NCBI RefSeq assembly: GCF_021869535.1
Contig: NW_026262582.1
Span: 59,718,851-59,782,850, forward strand
Length of the DNA: 64,000 bases
Origin: Mytilus californianus
Lineage: Eukaryota; Mollusca; Bivalvia; Mytilida; Mytilidae
Direction: 5' to 3'
Shown here piece by piece: positions 1 through 12,719 of this stretch; position 1 is the first letter of the stretch, and every line of letters begins with the position of its first letter. The notes beneath the pieces were generated by a model, which was not told the origin of the DNA, searched no databases, and saw nothing but the letters and a program-made list of their open reading frames with translations. The position numbers and the translations under genes were made by a program.

Positions 1-952
1 ATGATTCATGCTATAGTTTCAATACAAATATACTAACATCAAGGCACCCGTGTAATTAAGGAGAGGATTGCAACTGTACCTGACTAGAAAAAAATACAGG
101 CTCTACTAAGCAATTAAGCCATTAATATTTAATATAAGAATATGAATTACAGCGATCAAGAATGACTCCCAATTAGACAACTATCGTAAAGTGTACAAAG
201 CCCGGTCATGACAAAACCGCAGATAACTAAAAGGAGAAACACAGCGGTAAGCTTATGCTACAAAAATGAACCAGCCAAATAATTGACAACTGTTAGATAT
301 ATAACTGGATTCTGAATTGTAATAGGCAAATACGCACACAGTGTGTGGCAGGGGTCAGAAGGTTTGGAGCACGCATACCTCCTTCTAGTATGAGACAATT
401 TTGTAGCAGCACATTATTAGAACAAGCTGTGAAGTTCAGTTGAAAAAGGCTTGATCCACCAGTACGTACACAATAAAACGAGCTTAATCCTTCAATGAAC
501 CCTTTATTAACCGTAATTTGAATACCACAATTCAACATTTCACTTATTTTGTATTACAGTTACACATGTTTAAGTTTTTGTTCAGTCTAAGGGTGACAAA
601 AAAAAACCGAACACAAATTAATGTTTATTTTCAAAATGTATACAGATTGTATAGATAATAATAATGTAGATAGTATGAGTCCAACACATGTTTTAAAACA
701 AACAATATTACGTTAATATATTTCCCATAGAAAAAAGGAGAACACAGACTATCTACATATAATAAGAGGGAAGTATTGACATTACGATTTCTTTTTTATT
801 GATACATATCTTGTTGTTAATCCATAATTTTTGTCTAACTATGAAATACAATCAAATGTCTTAGGCATAAAGTAATGACTAGATGAGTTATTTCTTTATT
901 TCAACAATGAATCGTTTGCCTTTATAAAAAGTCGCACTAACTTTTTTTTCAG
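1..952. other. AT-rich sequence, no gene recognised
   Basis: I see no supported coding exon here. The sequence lies just upstream of the H transmembrane exon, so it may be intron or 5' flank of that paralog, but I found no first exon of the family type (an N-x-S/T-rich peptide followed by a phase-1 donor). A pyrimidine tract ending in CAG lies at 943-952. Both that acceptor and the next one at 985-986 lead into in-frame stops relative to the downstream ORF. Confidence 0.4.
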
Positions 953-1002
953 ATTGTTAGTATTGATTCTTGAACTTCAAGTACAGATTTTGAATTTATA
1001 AG

Positions 1003-1347
1003 GTCGAATTTATCATGTATGGTTCAATCTTTCTCGTGCTTGGCGTTTGTGCTACTTTGACAATATGGTTTGTGATCTGCATCTTCAATATGAAACGACA
1101 CCTTTGTCCAAAAAAGCAAATACAAAGGTGTAAATGGTGTAATCGTCTCCAAAACCAACCAATAAAGCTCCGATCACCTGTAGAAATTCGACAAAACGTC
1201 CCACGGAAAGTAGCTTTTAATCTGCAACAGCAAGATAACGCAATAGACAAAACCAATATTGTGAACCATGGGAAGCAACAAGTAGCGTGTGAATTTCAGG
1301 AAATAATATTGACGATGACTGATAATCACTATGTTGTAGAAAGATAA
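1003..1347 (+). pseudogene. paralog H: single-pass membrane exon with frameshifted tail
   Basis: This open frame starts MYGSIFLVLGVC and has one hydrophobic segment (about residues 4-25) followed by MKRHLCPKK, a basic and cysteine-containing stop-transfer stretch. That is the topology of the second exon of the local family. The 3' end (about 1215-1300) is clearly homologous to the tail of paralog D at 25985-26057, where the frame ends YCETWEATSSV. In H the same bases would read YCEPWEATSSV, but there is one base fewer after the GCA codon, so the frame slips and runs on to 1347 with an unrelated tail. No canonical acceptor gives the family's phase-1 join: both candidate acceptors upstream run into in-frame stops. 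No exon 1 was found in the 1 kb available. It is probably a decayed copy; a diverged functional gene starting outside the window is possible. Confidence 0.45.
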
Positions 1348-2440
1348 AATATACCGATATAGAATATTAACATAGGAGCAACACAATGTGCATTATCTCA
1401 TAAATAATGTGTACCAGTATGCCCGGTTTGGGTATACAAAGCATGGAACTGGTGAAGTCATTAATGATTTCTGTCAATGTTATTATCATTATTATTATTA
1501 TTGTAATTCTTATCAGTATTAAAAATACATGAAATAGTAGTAGTAGTAGTAGTAGCAGAAGTTGTCGTAGTAGTATTTTATTTTATTTTATAATCATTAT
1601 TGTTATCAGTATCTATTTTTTTTTCAATATAATTTTTAATTGGTATCTATCATTGTAATATATATTGTTGTTATTGTTTTAGCAATATTATGTAAATTAC
1701 TGAACTAAAAAGTAATCAACTCGTGTGCCTATTACAAAAGAGGGGCGAAAGATGTACACGTATACTTAATCATTTGTTTAACTTACACGTTGACTTATAG
1801 TTTACTTATAAATGATATACGTATAATTTAACGATTAACCAGTTAGGATGATGATTTTCTTATAGTGAAGCGGCTAATATAGAAATTCTTCTTTTACGCC
1901 CATTTGACCTTCATTAAGTTTAACAACCGTGAAATTTTATAATTTTGATATCAATGCCATAATTGTTAGCACTGAGTTGTACGTCTTTCTGGAGTATCAT
2001 TAATCAAATCTGCTCTATTCTAAAGTTATTGTCAAAATAAAAATATTACAATACTTGGAAGAAAAAGAAAGAATATTAGAAACGTTCAAGATGTATTTCG
2101 GTAAATTGTGCCTGATAGACTGAAAAGAAACTCATTTAACCTTAACATACTCCCAATATTTTTGAACTGGTATGATAGGAGTCATAATTTGAAAATTGTG
2201 TATCATCATTTACAAATTATGCTAGTTTTTATGTTTTAAATGTATAAGAGGGTGTAATCGGTCCATACTAACGTAAATTCATTCATATGATGGCTTAACA
2301 TTTAAAGTAATAAATCAATAAACAATATACACCAAAAGTAGAAACATTCAAGTACAAATATAATATAATGTGCAATTGTACAGCAAAAACACAGACAGTC
2401 GCATTCGTTAAAATGTAACCACATTTGAAACACTTTTATG
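1340..2440 (+). repeat. segmental duplicate of 38.6-43.4 kb
   Basis: Non-coding sequence downstream of H. It matches, with many indels, the region after gene B, for example the CGTTGACTTATAGTTTA stretch near 1790 versus 42710, and CCAATATACACCAAAAGTAG-like sequence near 2325 versus 43318. It contains a short AGT microsatellite (about 1533-1577) whose counterparts downstream of B are expanded. No gene is seen. Confidence 0.7.
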
Positions 2441-2993
2441 CACTTAGGCCACAGCAAATTGATTAATAGTTCTTTGGACAAAAGCTCCAAAAAATATGGG
2501 GCGAGCGAGCGAAATTATTTTGTTTTCAAATATTTCTTGAAAATGAGTTTTTTTAGACGAGTGCTCTGTAAGTGAAGCGAGCGGTATATATTTTTTTTAA
2601 GTTGTGTCATTTATAATTTGTACAATTTATGTACATGTTATAACTGGGTTATTTCATAGAAAAACAGATCCTCTAATGCATATAATTTGATTTATTGGTG
2701 CCTGTACCATATCAGACTTTCTTGTCTCACTGTGGTTTAGTTAATTTTAGTTATTTTCTTCAAGTAAGCGTTGTCTATGTGAATTTTCATTTAAATCCAT
2801 ATATATATTTAGGAAGCATAGCAGATGCAGTTTTACATGAGGAAATGAGGAAGTATGTTAGTTAGGTAAATGACACATGTTGAATAAAATTAAAATATGT
2901 GTATGTATCCAAAAGAAAATGCCCCTGAAAGATATTTGATAGTTTTCATTATATGGTAATGATTGTTTATTGTTGTAGTTCAGTGTGTCTGTT

Positions 2994-3112
2994 GTTCCGT
3001 TGTTTTCCTCTTATAGTTGATGTGTTTCCCTCGGTTTTAGTTTGTTACCCGGATTTGTTTTTGCTTAATCGAATTATGACTATTGAACAGTGGTATACTA
3101 CTGTTGCCTTTA
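2994..3112 (+). repeat. dispersed repeat, three copies in window
   Basis: A block containing TTTGTTACCCGGATTTGTTT and ending GGTATACTACTGTTGCCTTT recurs at about 50540-50662 and 54905-54994 in the same orientation. It has no coding potential. The 50.6 kb copy sits at the right end of an insertion carrying reverse-transcriptase sequence, so it may be the 3' end of a retroelement. Confidence 0.7.
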
Positions 3113-3719
3113 TTTATTGGCTGTTTGATACACAGTTGGAACAATGTATGCATATTTAGGATCAAAATAATGAGTGAGATGAATAATTCTTGCTTTGTAC
3201 TAAAATAACATCCTGAGTAAGATAGTTATATTGCTATACATGTTGATCCAAATGTATTGAAATATTCCCTTAAAATACCTGTCACCCCATTCACATTCAT
3301 TTTTCTTACTGAGCAAAATATTTCTTTCCTTTTGCTCCTTAATACTCATTCTCTGTAATCACTTAAACTTTTTCGGCACACATAGTCACCGATCTTTCTG
3401 AAAATTGGCAGATATGTTGATCCTATTAGACTAGTCAGAAAAATAATGTCAACCGATATATATATTGGTTGGTTACCATGGTAACAGCAGAGAAAGTTGG
3501 GATTTTTGAGAAAAATACAATATTTGGTGTAGTGTTGTGAAATAATGCGGCTACATCTTTTAAAAAGAAACACAAAAACAATTAATTTCATTCTTGTTTT
3601 AGTCAAAATTCAAAAAAAGTTATGGGGAATCTACCTAGAAACATGCGAAATTAATTTCTAAAAAATTATCATTGTGCAATTTTCCACACAATACGAATTA
3701 TCTCCCTTTGATGGGTTAC

Positions 3720-4180
3720 ACTTATGACTGGACCAAAACGAAAACGCTAATAACTTTTTTATTTCTCAAAGGATTTATGTTAAATTTGAATTGTTATAAA
3801 TTTAGACCATTCAATACATAAATATAAGAAAAAAAATATAGAAAACTTTTTTAAATCTTCATTAAACGTGACCTGACCAACGCTGACAATGCCAGGACCA
3901 AATGAAAATGCTAATAACTTTTTTATTTCTTTAAAGGTTTATGTTAGATTTGAAATATAATAAAGTTTAATCATTTAATATATAAATTAATAAAAAAATA
4001 TAGAAAAAAATATAAAATATTTAGATAACGTGACCGTTCTAACGTTGACAATAACCTGACCAACAATAGCAATGACCTGACCGATGAAAATTTCTGTGTT
4101 ATTTCATAGTATCAAAAAAAAACAGGTAAAATATATGTTTTTGGTAAAAAAAAAAACTTGACCTGACCAACGTTGACTGG
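3720..4180 (+). repeat. diverged tandem repeat, unit about 180 bp
   Basis: The phrase GCTAATAACTTTTTTATTTCT followed by an AT-rich run and then a GACCTGACCAACG-type segment occurs twice in tandem, with a partial third unit ending near 4180. The spacer is A/T homopolymer-rich. No coding potential is seen. Confidence 0.55.
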
Positions 4181-5204
4181 GTCCTGGTCGTTGTACTACC
4201 TAATACTTATTTATATATTATGGGATTTTCTTTAAATTTATAAAAAAAAAAATAGAATTAAGATTGAATGGTAAAAAACTGGGTAAAACAGTTTAGGGTA
4301 CTATGACGAGCACCGAATTATTTAAACTTTTTATGGTATTATGTAGTATATTGTACTTAACTGTGTTGTAAATTATGTTGTATATTACCGGTTATAATTT
4401 GACAGGTTTGATCACAAATATAAAGTAACTAAAAAGGTGTGTTTGAAGTAGTCCATACATACATGTAAGTTAATAAATCCAATATAGTTTGTTTTTTAAT
4501 ATTTTCTAACAGTAAATAGTTATTTCCACGTACTGCAGGATATCTTGGCAGTTTTTAATATTTTCACAAAAACAAATACACATTTCGCAGACTACTTGAG
4601 GTATGCCCGAGCCCCTGCATGCACGATATCTTTGTAGTTTAAAATATTTTCATAAAATATAAGTAAACATATTCGCGGACTTAACTTGAGGGTTATCAGA
4701 GCCTTGTCTTAGTCTATGTTCCTGAAAGTTTGTAAATCATTTTATATTTTCTTATTTGATAGAATTAATGGTTCAATCTAAGTGTTTCTATAAATTTGAT
4801 GCAAAGCCTATTACATTTAAATAGGTATTAAGTCATTTTTTCTGGTCATGATAACGGTCAGAATGTAGGACAAAAAGTCACAGACAAAAAGTCGCGGACA
4901 AAAAGTCACATGATAATATGTTATAAACATAGACTTCTGCTTCAAAGTAAAATATAATTTTTTTTTGTTTAAAGAAAGACAATTACATGTATATTCTAAT
5001 TTTGAGAAACATCTTTTTGTAATGGACTTTCAGTGGAAATCAAAGTATATGTACATGCATATAATTCTTTTAAAGTTACCCTGTGTAAAGAGTTATCATG
5101 TTGTCAATATTTTTTAATTTGCTGCTAAAAATCCATTAAGATTACTGTTATTTTCTCAAATTTCAATAATCCAATGCCTTATACTAATGTAAATATAGTG
5201 CTAC

Positions 5205-5335
5205 CAAAGGCGGATCCAGGGGGCCATGAGGGCCCGCCCCCTCCTTTCATTGGAAACATTTGGTTGATTACATATGGAATCACTGAAGCATGAATGTAGA
5301 GGGCATCTCTTAAGGCAGTCAGTGGTACCCCTGAT
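5205..5335 (-). repeat. GC-rich dispersed repeat fragment (GGATCC-type end)
   Basis: The stretch GGCGGATCCAGGGGGCCATG followed by CCCCCTCCTTTCATTGGAAA and a TTGGTTGATTA segment resembles a widespread GC-rich invertebrate repeat that I recall but cannot name securely. Short open frames here are by-products. Confidence 0.4.
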
Positions 5336-5394
5336 ATGACAATTGTCTAGATGGTATATTTTCCCCCTACTGCTCGTTGTAAGTCCAGCAGTCA

Positions 5395-5690
5395 CCCGCT
5401 GACCGATTTTCCGTGGGTCCTCTTAGGGAAACGCAACTTTTTGGAAAATCTCGAAAATTCCTCCCCGGCCAGAATGTCAAACAAGAAATGTGTCGGATGA
5501 ATAGCAGTGACCATCAGGTCGACGGCCGATCGTACCCACCCTTGCTTGTTACGCCCTTTTTTTAGGGGCTCCCTAGTTGATCTATTGAAATTTCTGTCCT
5601 TGATCCCGATTTCTAGTGATATTTCAAATTGTCTGCCTTCATCCCAGCTTACACCTATTGAAGGACCTTTTTGATTTTTTTGATTTTTTA
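5395..5690 (-). other. coding-like patch, product not recognised
   Basis: On the minus strand about 95 codons are open with mixed, protein-like composition (it contains VSWDEGRQFEISLEIG and LAGEEFSRFSKKLRFPKRT). GC content is clearly higher than the surroundings, and the next bases after a stop are again open. I recognise no domain. It could be a captured exon, a relic of a transposon protein, or a GC-rich repeat open by chance. Confidence 0.25.
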
Positions 5691-7883
5691 TAACTTTTAT
5701 AAAAATGATCTTCATGTAGATACTCAACATCCAATAGTACAATATTATTCAAAACGTATAGCTACATGTATACATGCTTTGCCATTTCAACATTGAGTTT
5801 AAGAATGAATAAGAAAAATAAACAGTTCATAATAAAGGTACTTTTTCCTTTATAGAAAGGTTAGATGGTCAATTATCATTTTTTTAGAGGATCAACGTCT
5901 GACTCTTTTGGTTCTAATTTTTATTGTGTTGAATTGTTTCAAATTATTGAAGTTTTTGTTCAGTAAACTAGCACAGGACCTACAATGTTCCTATTAAATT
6001 TATTGGTTTTGTTCTCTTCTGAAATATGCATGAGATGTTTGACACTGGACATAAAGCAAACCACAACTAATCGATCATTTCTTTTTTACAAAATTGTATA
6101 CACTCTTTGTTATATGTATCGAAATTCATTAAATGAATTTGTAAAAATTAGCACTTATCAGTATTTTTGCAAATGGACAGCATGTTTCCATGGCAACACA
6201 TTCAATGGCAAATATTGCATAATTGAATATAGAATTTTTTAAATGATTTTATTTGTTTTTTCTAGATGCAGTCATTGTTTTTCTTGTACATTTTTCATAA
6301 TCATGAAAACAGACTGCAATTTCTTCATAATCAGCACTTTTATCCAGATTAGAGAAATTGTATGTGTTTCATTCAAGTGGTAACACCATTATCGATATAC
6401 TATACCAGCAAAATTATTTGTATATACACATGTGTGTATACAGTGAAACTTAATAATCTTCGTTTTCCTGCTTTTGTGCACATTTAAGAAACTAACTGAA
6501 ACTTTTTCAAAATTGTTTTAAACTTGTGTATCATCATGAAATTGTTTCCATAACAACACAGTTAAAACTATAATACCCTTATGTATGAATATGTTTCAAA
6601 TTTTGATGATTACAATCATTTCTACAAATTGTATATTTATTTATTTTTTTCTGACTGCAGAATTAGGTTTAAAAGCATTTTTTTTCCAAAAATTTCCAAA
6701 AAATTTGTTCTGAAAAAATGAAAACTAAGCATTTTGAATCCATGGTAACAAAAAAATGAGACATACTTCCCCATTACTTTTTCGCATCATTGATAAGACA
6801 AGACTATGGTATTTATGAATTGATGGTTGACCTATAACTCAGGTGTCCGCAAAAAATTATGGTGAGCATTCAAAAATGACCTCAAAAGGGTATTTTTTAA
6901 CTAATGCAAACCACATAAAAAGGGGGGTATATGTGATTATGATTAAAAATGAATATGAAAATATCAGTTATTAAATTACATTAATAAAATGCATATATTT
7001 AATAAAATCATAAAAAAATATTCTTTCTTTTAATCATTTATTATGAAAAATTATGTTGAAAATAGCCATTTTCAGCTTAAAATCATAGATATCCAGAAGA
7101 AGTAAAACTGGTCATCGGTTGCTATGGCAACTGATATGCTTAGCAACCAAAATTTTGCCATTTTTTGTTTGTTTCATCAAGACTAGTAAGTGTGCGAAGT
7201 TTGAAGAAAATCTATGACCATGCGTGCCACACTCCCTATATAAAAGTTTAAATAGTTACAGAGAACCAGTATTAATCTGTAATGTATTTAAGCTTGACTA
7301 GAAGTGGTTTGAACCAATTACACACCCTTAATTATTATGAGCTTGCCAATCACAATACGGCATCACCTTGGTCTCGTTGGAACTCGTTAAATCCCCCCAG
7401 CAAAAGAAGAGTTATGCTTGCATGCCAAAAGACTGACAAGGGGATATGGGATTTCATCAAATCAAATACGTCTGTGCTTTTTTTTTTAAAGTTCATGCGA
7501 ATTTACAATTCATTTCATTAAAAGATAAGTAGTTCTATGCCTGTTGAAAGAAGGATCGGGGGGTGACGATGGTTCTAACAAATATTGATGTGTTTGTCGT
7601 CATTTAACGAAAGATTTTTAATTGTTGCATCCTAGAACAGGTCTTTAAAGATAAAACGAGAAGCATTTCGGATAACAGTGTGTTCAATAACAACTTGTCA
7701 ACGGCAATGAGCTGAAACAACTGCAAGCTGCCATCCCGATTTTTTACCTTTTATTTACAAATCGATTTATCACAAAATCGTTTAAAACAATAAGAGCATT
7801 ATATGCAACAGAAAACGTCTATGTGAAAAAATATTCAATGAGATACTAATTTTGGAGCGGCATGCGGACCAAAAATTTGCAGA

Positions 7884-7919
7884 AGCGGTAATTTTTTTTT
7901 TTTTTTTTTTTTTTTTTAT
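7884..7919 (+). repeat. poly-T tract next to the right inverted repeat
   Basis: An almost pure T run of about 28 bases lies just inside the right inverted repeat of the 2.44-7.99 kb region. It could be the reverse-strand poly-A tail of a retroposed sequence. Confidence 0.5.
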
Positions 7920-8019
7920 TGAAAAGTCTATTTCTCCAAAAAAAGGAGCGAGACAATCCAAAAAACTATTAATCAAATCGGTGTGGCCTTAGCATGTGTA
8001 AGTAGAGAAATTAAACATA

Positions 8020-10985
8020 TTTAATTCTAGTTGGTTCTTGTAATTTATGCAATATCGAAAACTAGTTTTAACCGGTAATTTCATTTGCAACGTGTACATT
8101 TTACGGCATCTTTTTGATTCAAACTTGTCAACAGTTATACAATTATAACAAAACAGTCCTACTTAAAATACAATTCGATATAAATCAATAGATATAACAA
8201 AACTAGCAATTGAATAAATGTAAGAAGGCGTCTAACGTACAACAATTAACACACATGTTCAAGGAATACTGATTATGAAAACATGTTGTGTGAGTATTAC
8301 ATTTTTTTAACTACAAACAACACTTCCTAATGAACTACATATGCCTTACTGTATGTCAAACACATAAAAATAAGACACAAATCGTTAGAAGTTGGTGTAG
8401 TGGAAAATGCTTTTGTGATTGTAGGTCTTTTTTTATTTAATTTTATTAAATTTTTTGATTATTATTTTATTGAACTCTTATGTTATCCCATTCATCATAA
8501 ATTCAGTTTTCGTGTGTCATGTATGTTAGCTTTTGATTTGTTTTCTTTGCTTCGTTTCTTCTTTTGTTAGTGTTTCATGATTACTGTTTCCTTCGTATTG
8601 TTTTCTATGTTGGGTTATTTTTGCATGCATAGCTATGTTAGTTTCATATTGTTTTATACTTAATATGGCACAATATGTTAAACGTATTATTGTTCCGGGT
8701 CAATAACCAATCAAACACCTATGACCAAAATGTAATGACAAAAATAATATTTCATTGTTGAACTAAACGATATGCCTATTTCACAGGACTTCATTAAAAT
8801 GTGAATAATAGTTTGTATTACAATGTAACAATTTTTGTAAGTGATATTTTCGAAGGAAGGTGTTTTATCTTTTTTAGCATGTATGCATTTCCGTTAGATA
8901 TTTTCTGATCCTAATACATTAATGTGTGTCTAGAATTGATTAAAGCCAACAAGTATGTACTTGAATTGATTTATGCCAACAAGTATGTGTTTAAACAATA
9001 GGGTGACTGTCTATCAAAGGGTAATTATATTTATTACATTAAGTCAATAGTTGTATTTTATTGGCATTTTAAATATGCATGTATAAGTCTTATTTAAAAA
9101 ATTATGTATTGTAACAAAGACTTATGGGATATCCAGTTTATAACATAAATATGATTTAATAAAACTAAACTAAAAATCATTCAAAACATTTCCATTGCAA
9201 TGTGCCGGTATTTGTTATGTTCCGTGTCAGCATACTTTGTGTAAAATGAAAATACACTACAAGTCAATCGCAATAAGTTTTGGATAATTTCATATTTGGG
9301 AGTTCAAATTTTTGTTCTACCTTATAAATATCTTTATATTTTAGTAGTTCATGGAAAGTTGACAAGCGTTCGTCCTGACTTATACTTAGATAGTACAATT
9401 AAAAAAACTTACGCATTTTTTGTTTGCAAATAAGTAATGTATTAAAAAAAAATATGACTGAGCAGCAAATCTGTTCGTTGGATTATGACATGTCTTCATT
9501 CATCATGCATGTACTCTGCTTAATTATAAAAGTGAACTGCTTTTACATCTGTTGAATTTGATGTATGTTTAGATTTTCAATATGGAATGGATCTCGTGTT
9601 AGCAATACAATCTAATATGACCATATTTGGTCTGTTTACTCTAACAACATATTCCTTCAATTCATTATTTAGGTCAAAATGTATTACATTTAGCACAAAT
9701 GAGAAGTGCAAACAACTACAAAGCTATTAATCGTATATGTTTTGATTTCATAAAATCAGTACCTAGCTCGAGTTAGTTAAGAGCAATAAGTATTCCTCTC
9801 TTACAACGTCTAAAGCAATTATGAAAAAGGTATTCCTCTCTAACATTGTCTAAAGCAATTATGAAAAAAAAAATATTCCTCTCTTACAACGTCTTAATCA
9901 ATTATGAAAAACATTAAACTTAAACAAATTCGGTCCCTCCTTTTACGATTTCTAAAGTAATTTTGATTGTGCATCGTTTAAAATGATCGCTACTCATTGT
10001 TATGTTTCTTTGTTATTTTACTTTTATAAATTCCTTGCATTCATTTTGTTTTTATTGTAAACGTTATTAATTAAGGTGAATACAAAAAATATGTATCAAT
10101 TGTTTTAAAACGAACCAAAAGTTCAAAGCGTAACTTTAGGACAATGCTATAAAAATAGTGAAATCGATATACAAATATTTCCGGCATCAAGCTGATGTGT
10201 ATAACTGGCTATGACAGAGACTGGTTTTTAAATGTTTTATTTACTATAACATGTATAATTGACTCGTAATTTGCGAAATACACAAAAAGCACTTATAGGT
10301 CATCAGATGCCTCTCAATAATTCTATGGCACACAAGACATCTATAGTAATAACATACACGTACACGTAATCCAAGTTTACTGAAATTAAAAAATATATAA
10401 GAAGATAGCAAAAGTAGTACAATGAGAAAACTGAGAACAAACACAAGTACACAATAAGACAATAAATAACTAAATAGACACAACAAATAACATTTTTTCC
10501 CTAAAAGCGAAATTTATATGTTTTGTCGGGTTTTATTTTTATTGGGGAAGGTGGTATGATTTGAAAAGAAGGCAATACAACGAATTTCCAATACATAAGT
10601 ATCACATGTCATGCTTATCATGCTTTTATTACACGCAAGTCTAAAATGTAAACCAATGAATTTTGTCAATGATATACTATATTGAGATTTAAATCAAGTA
10701 TTTCAGTAATTTTCTAACTAATAAGAATGTTCAGTGTTAGTGTGGCAAATAACTTTATCTAACATAAAATATGATTAGTTTAAATGCTTTGTGTGATATT
10801 TGTCAGGTGCGTTTGGCTGATGTTTAATATTATATTAACGTTGTCTGTGTTGAGATATCTGCTTATTGATCTCGCTGTCTGTTATAATCAATAAATTGTA
10901 ACTTTTCCTACAGAAATGATTCATGAATAATGCACTACATGTAGGTAACGGCCATTATATAACAAGACCTACTTTATGTTTTTGT
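8020..10985 (+). repeat. triplicated block, copy 1, upstream of gene A
   Basis: This non-coding stretch aligns with 44.58-47.14 kb and, from about 8.53 kb onward, with 31.14-36.85 kb (once the Crypton is removed). Markers shared by copies include the GCCAACAAGTATGT tandem units near 8945 and the TATTCCTCTC tandem units near 9790. No coding sequence is supported. It is the 5' flank and probable 5' UTR intron of gene A: a pyrimidine-rich acceptor TTTTTGTCTAG ends at 10989. Confidence 0.75.
9782..9912 (+). repeat. tandem repeat, three ~45-bp units
   Basis: Three consecutive units of the form GTATTCCTCTCTTACAACGT, then CTAAAGCAATTATGAAAA. Copies 2 and 3 of the block (about 35814-35905 and 46089-46175) carry two units, so copy 1 gained or the others lost one. 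Confidence 0.75.
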
Positions 10986-10987
10986 CT

Positions 10988-10989
10988 AG
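10988..10989 (+). promoter_or_regulatory. candidate 5' UTR splice acceptor of gene A
   Basis: A pyrimidine-rich stretch ends TTTTTGTCTAG 70 bp before the start codon. The same acceptor is kept in copy C (AG at 47147-47148), but copy B has AA instead (36859-36860). Genes D, E, F and G have analogous acceptors 40-55 bp before their start codons, which suggests that every gene has an upstream non-coding exon. Confidence 0.4.
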
Positions 10990-11059
10990 ATCTCTGAAAA
11001 GAAAATTACTGAGGACGCAAATGGTTATCTGAACTTGATCTATTTAATTAGGAGAAAAC

Positions 11060-12318
11060 ATGGAAACTTCCGATACATTTATGTCGTCAACTGGTGCAGA
11101 CAATACTACCATGGTTTCAAATACAACAGGTAATCTTGGAAACGAAATATTGACGTTTCGGGTTTTCCTCTTGTTAAATTATATCGTTATTATGGAATCA
11201 TGATGGTTTTGATTAGTATGCCAATTACTACTTTGCAAAATTGTTCATGACGTTATACTTAATCAGACATTGTATTGATAAGTCACATATATATGTCTCA
11301 CTATTTGAATGTATGAAAACCGTTACTTGTTAATGTCGTACATGTTAAACATATGACATCTTTGAAAATAAAAGTTCACACTATATAGAAATACAACACG
11401 CGTACGATCTTGAAATGTATTATATTCATCTATAACAGTCGATTATCTTTCATATTATTTTCCACCACTTATAATAATTATACCGGTAAGTCTATATGTG
11501 CACATCACTGATTTCCATTAAAAGTGCGTTCAATTACAAATCCTTTCTGAAACTTCATAAAGCAAGGGTAAATCGATAGTTGTGACAGTGAAACAAACAT
11601 TAGGATTAAATGACTCCAAAAGCTAGACAGTTCAGATTTGTGTCTTAATATATGTACTCGTCGGAAACAAACCAGCTATATCGTTTTTACTCTGTGATAA
11701 ATGAAAACATTGTTAATTGAAATATGAATGGCGAGGTTTTAAAATACAACATGTTTGGAAAAAAATAGCATTATTTTTAGTGAGTTTCATTAATCATAGA
11801 TATAACTCATATTATCCTAAGGTGTGTTCAACTGTCTCAACTTTCTATTAATCCTTAATTATGAAGTTTTAAAAGGACGTATGTTTATGAACACAATTTT
11901 AAGTCATTTAAAAAAAAACTGTATTTGTAATCCTAAAGTCTTTAGAAATTACACTTCAAAATTTTGCATTTCAGTCCAAGGTAGAAATATCGCAGTAAAT
12001 AATGCACAATCCTGAATTTACATTATGTAGTTTATATTTTCAGAAGGATCACTTCCAGAAATATATATTTATATGATCAGTGTATCAGCTGCTCTGTTGT
12101 TGGTTTTGCTATCAGCAGCTTGTGCAAGTTGTCTACGTAACACTAGAAAACGATATGGTCGAGAATCTCGAATATTTAACAGAAAAAGTAACCGAAAATC
12201 GGCCTCTGACAGACCAGTGAGTAACGCTATGGAACTGAAAAGAGTGTCGTATATTTCTTCTTCAAGTGCAAGTAGAATATTTCCAAAACGAACACAACAT
12301 CAGCCTATTGAAGTGTAG
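11060..12318 (+). CDS. gene A: small single-pass membrane protein, two coding exons
   Basis: Exon 1 is 11060-11129 and exon 2 is 12044-12318, joined in phase 1 (final G + AA gives Glu) across a 914-bp intron with GTAATC donor and TTTTCAG acceptor. The predicted protein has 114 residues. It starts METSDTFMSSTGADNTTM and has two NTT sequons. One hydrophobic helix spans about residues 31-54 (MISVSAALLLVLLSAACAS), followed by basic LRNTRKRYGR and a Ser/Arg-rich tail ending QPIEV. There is no cleavable signal peptide. The positive-inside rule suggests a short glycosylated outside end and an inside tail, whose C-terminal I-E-V would fit a class II PDZ ligand (inference). A polyadenylation signal AATAAA lies at 12490. 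Paralogs B and C share both exons. I do not recognise the family and assign no function. This is the best-preserved A/B/C-type copy. Confidence 0.72.
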
Positions 12319-12719
12319 AGTTAATGAAACTGGACTCTGTAAATGGTCATGACTTTTATTTTAAGATAATCATTTATGATATGTAAATTATGTATATAAC
12401 AAGCCGTTGTACTCGATTTGGTACAGTTATTAACACCTGTGGTACTTTCGTAACATTTTGTACATAAAGTTATACAAATCATGAATGAAAATAAAGATCG
12501 TGATAGATGAAAAAAAAAAACAACAGAAGAAGAAACAGATGAGAAAATATACAAACAGCTTGAAGTCATAGGTTTAAATGACAAAATTATAATAATATGA
12601 CATGTAGCTGAGAGGTTGAATCCTAGTACCAATCTATCATTTATGTCCTATATTAAATGTTATGTTGTTATATCCTTTATACATTACATCATTGTGGTCT
12701 ATTGAAGCGACATTCTTAA

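Larger units (their letters stand above)
2443..7992. mobile_element. 5.5 kb region bounded by inverted repeats CTWAGGCCACA
   Basis: The left edge (2443-2489) and the reverse complement of the right edge (7944-7992) match over about 45 bp: CTTAGGCCACA on the left, CTAAGGCCACA on the right, then a shared ATTGATTAATAGTT-like stretch. The corresponding place in the other duplicate (about 43.35-44.57 kb) lacks this sequence, so it is a lineage-specific insertion. Inside I find no transposase. There are tandem repeats near 3.72-4.18 kb, a dispersed repeat at 2994-3112, a GC-richer patch at 5.2-5.7 kb and AT-rich filler. It may be a large non-autonomous element, or two copies of a smaller inverted-repeat element flanking unrelated DNA. 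Confidence 0.5.

Noticed and set aside
3346..7262. Inner pair of inverted arms (near 3353 and 7262) inside the 5.5 kb insertion
   Set aside because: Only about 20 bases match convincingly; the rest is too diverged and AT-rich to call by eye.
11060..12318. Homology of the membrane-protein family to KCNE potassium-channel subunits
   Set aside because: Length, single helix, N-terminal sequons and lack of a signal peptide are similar, but I see no shared residues around the helix, so only topology is comparable.
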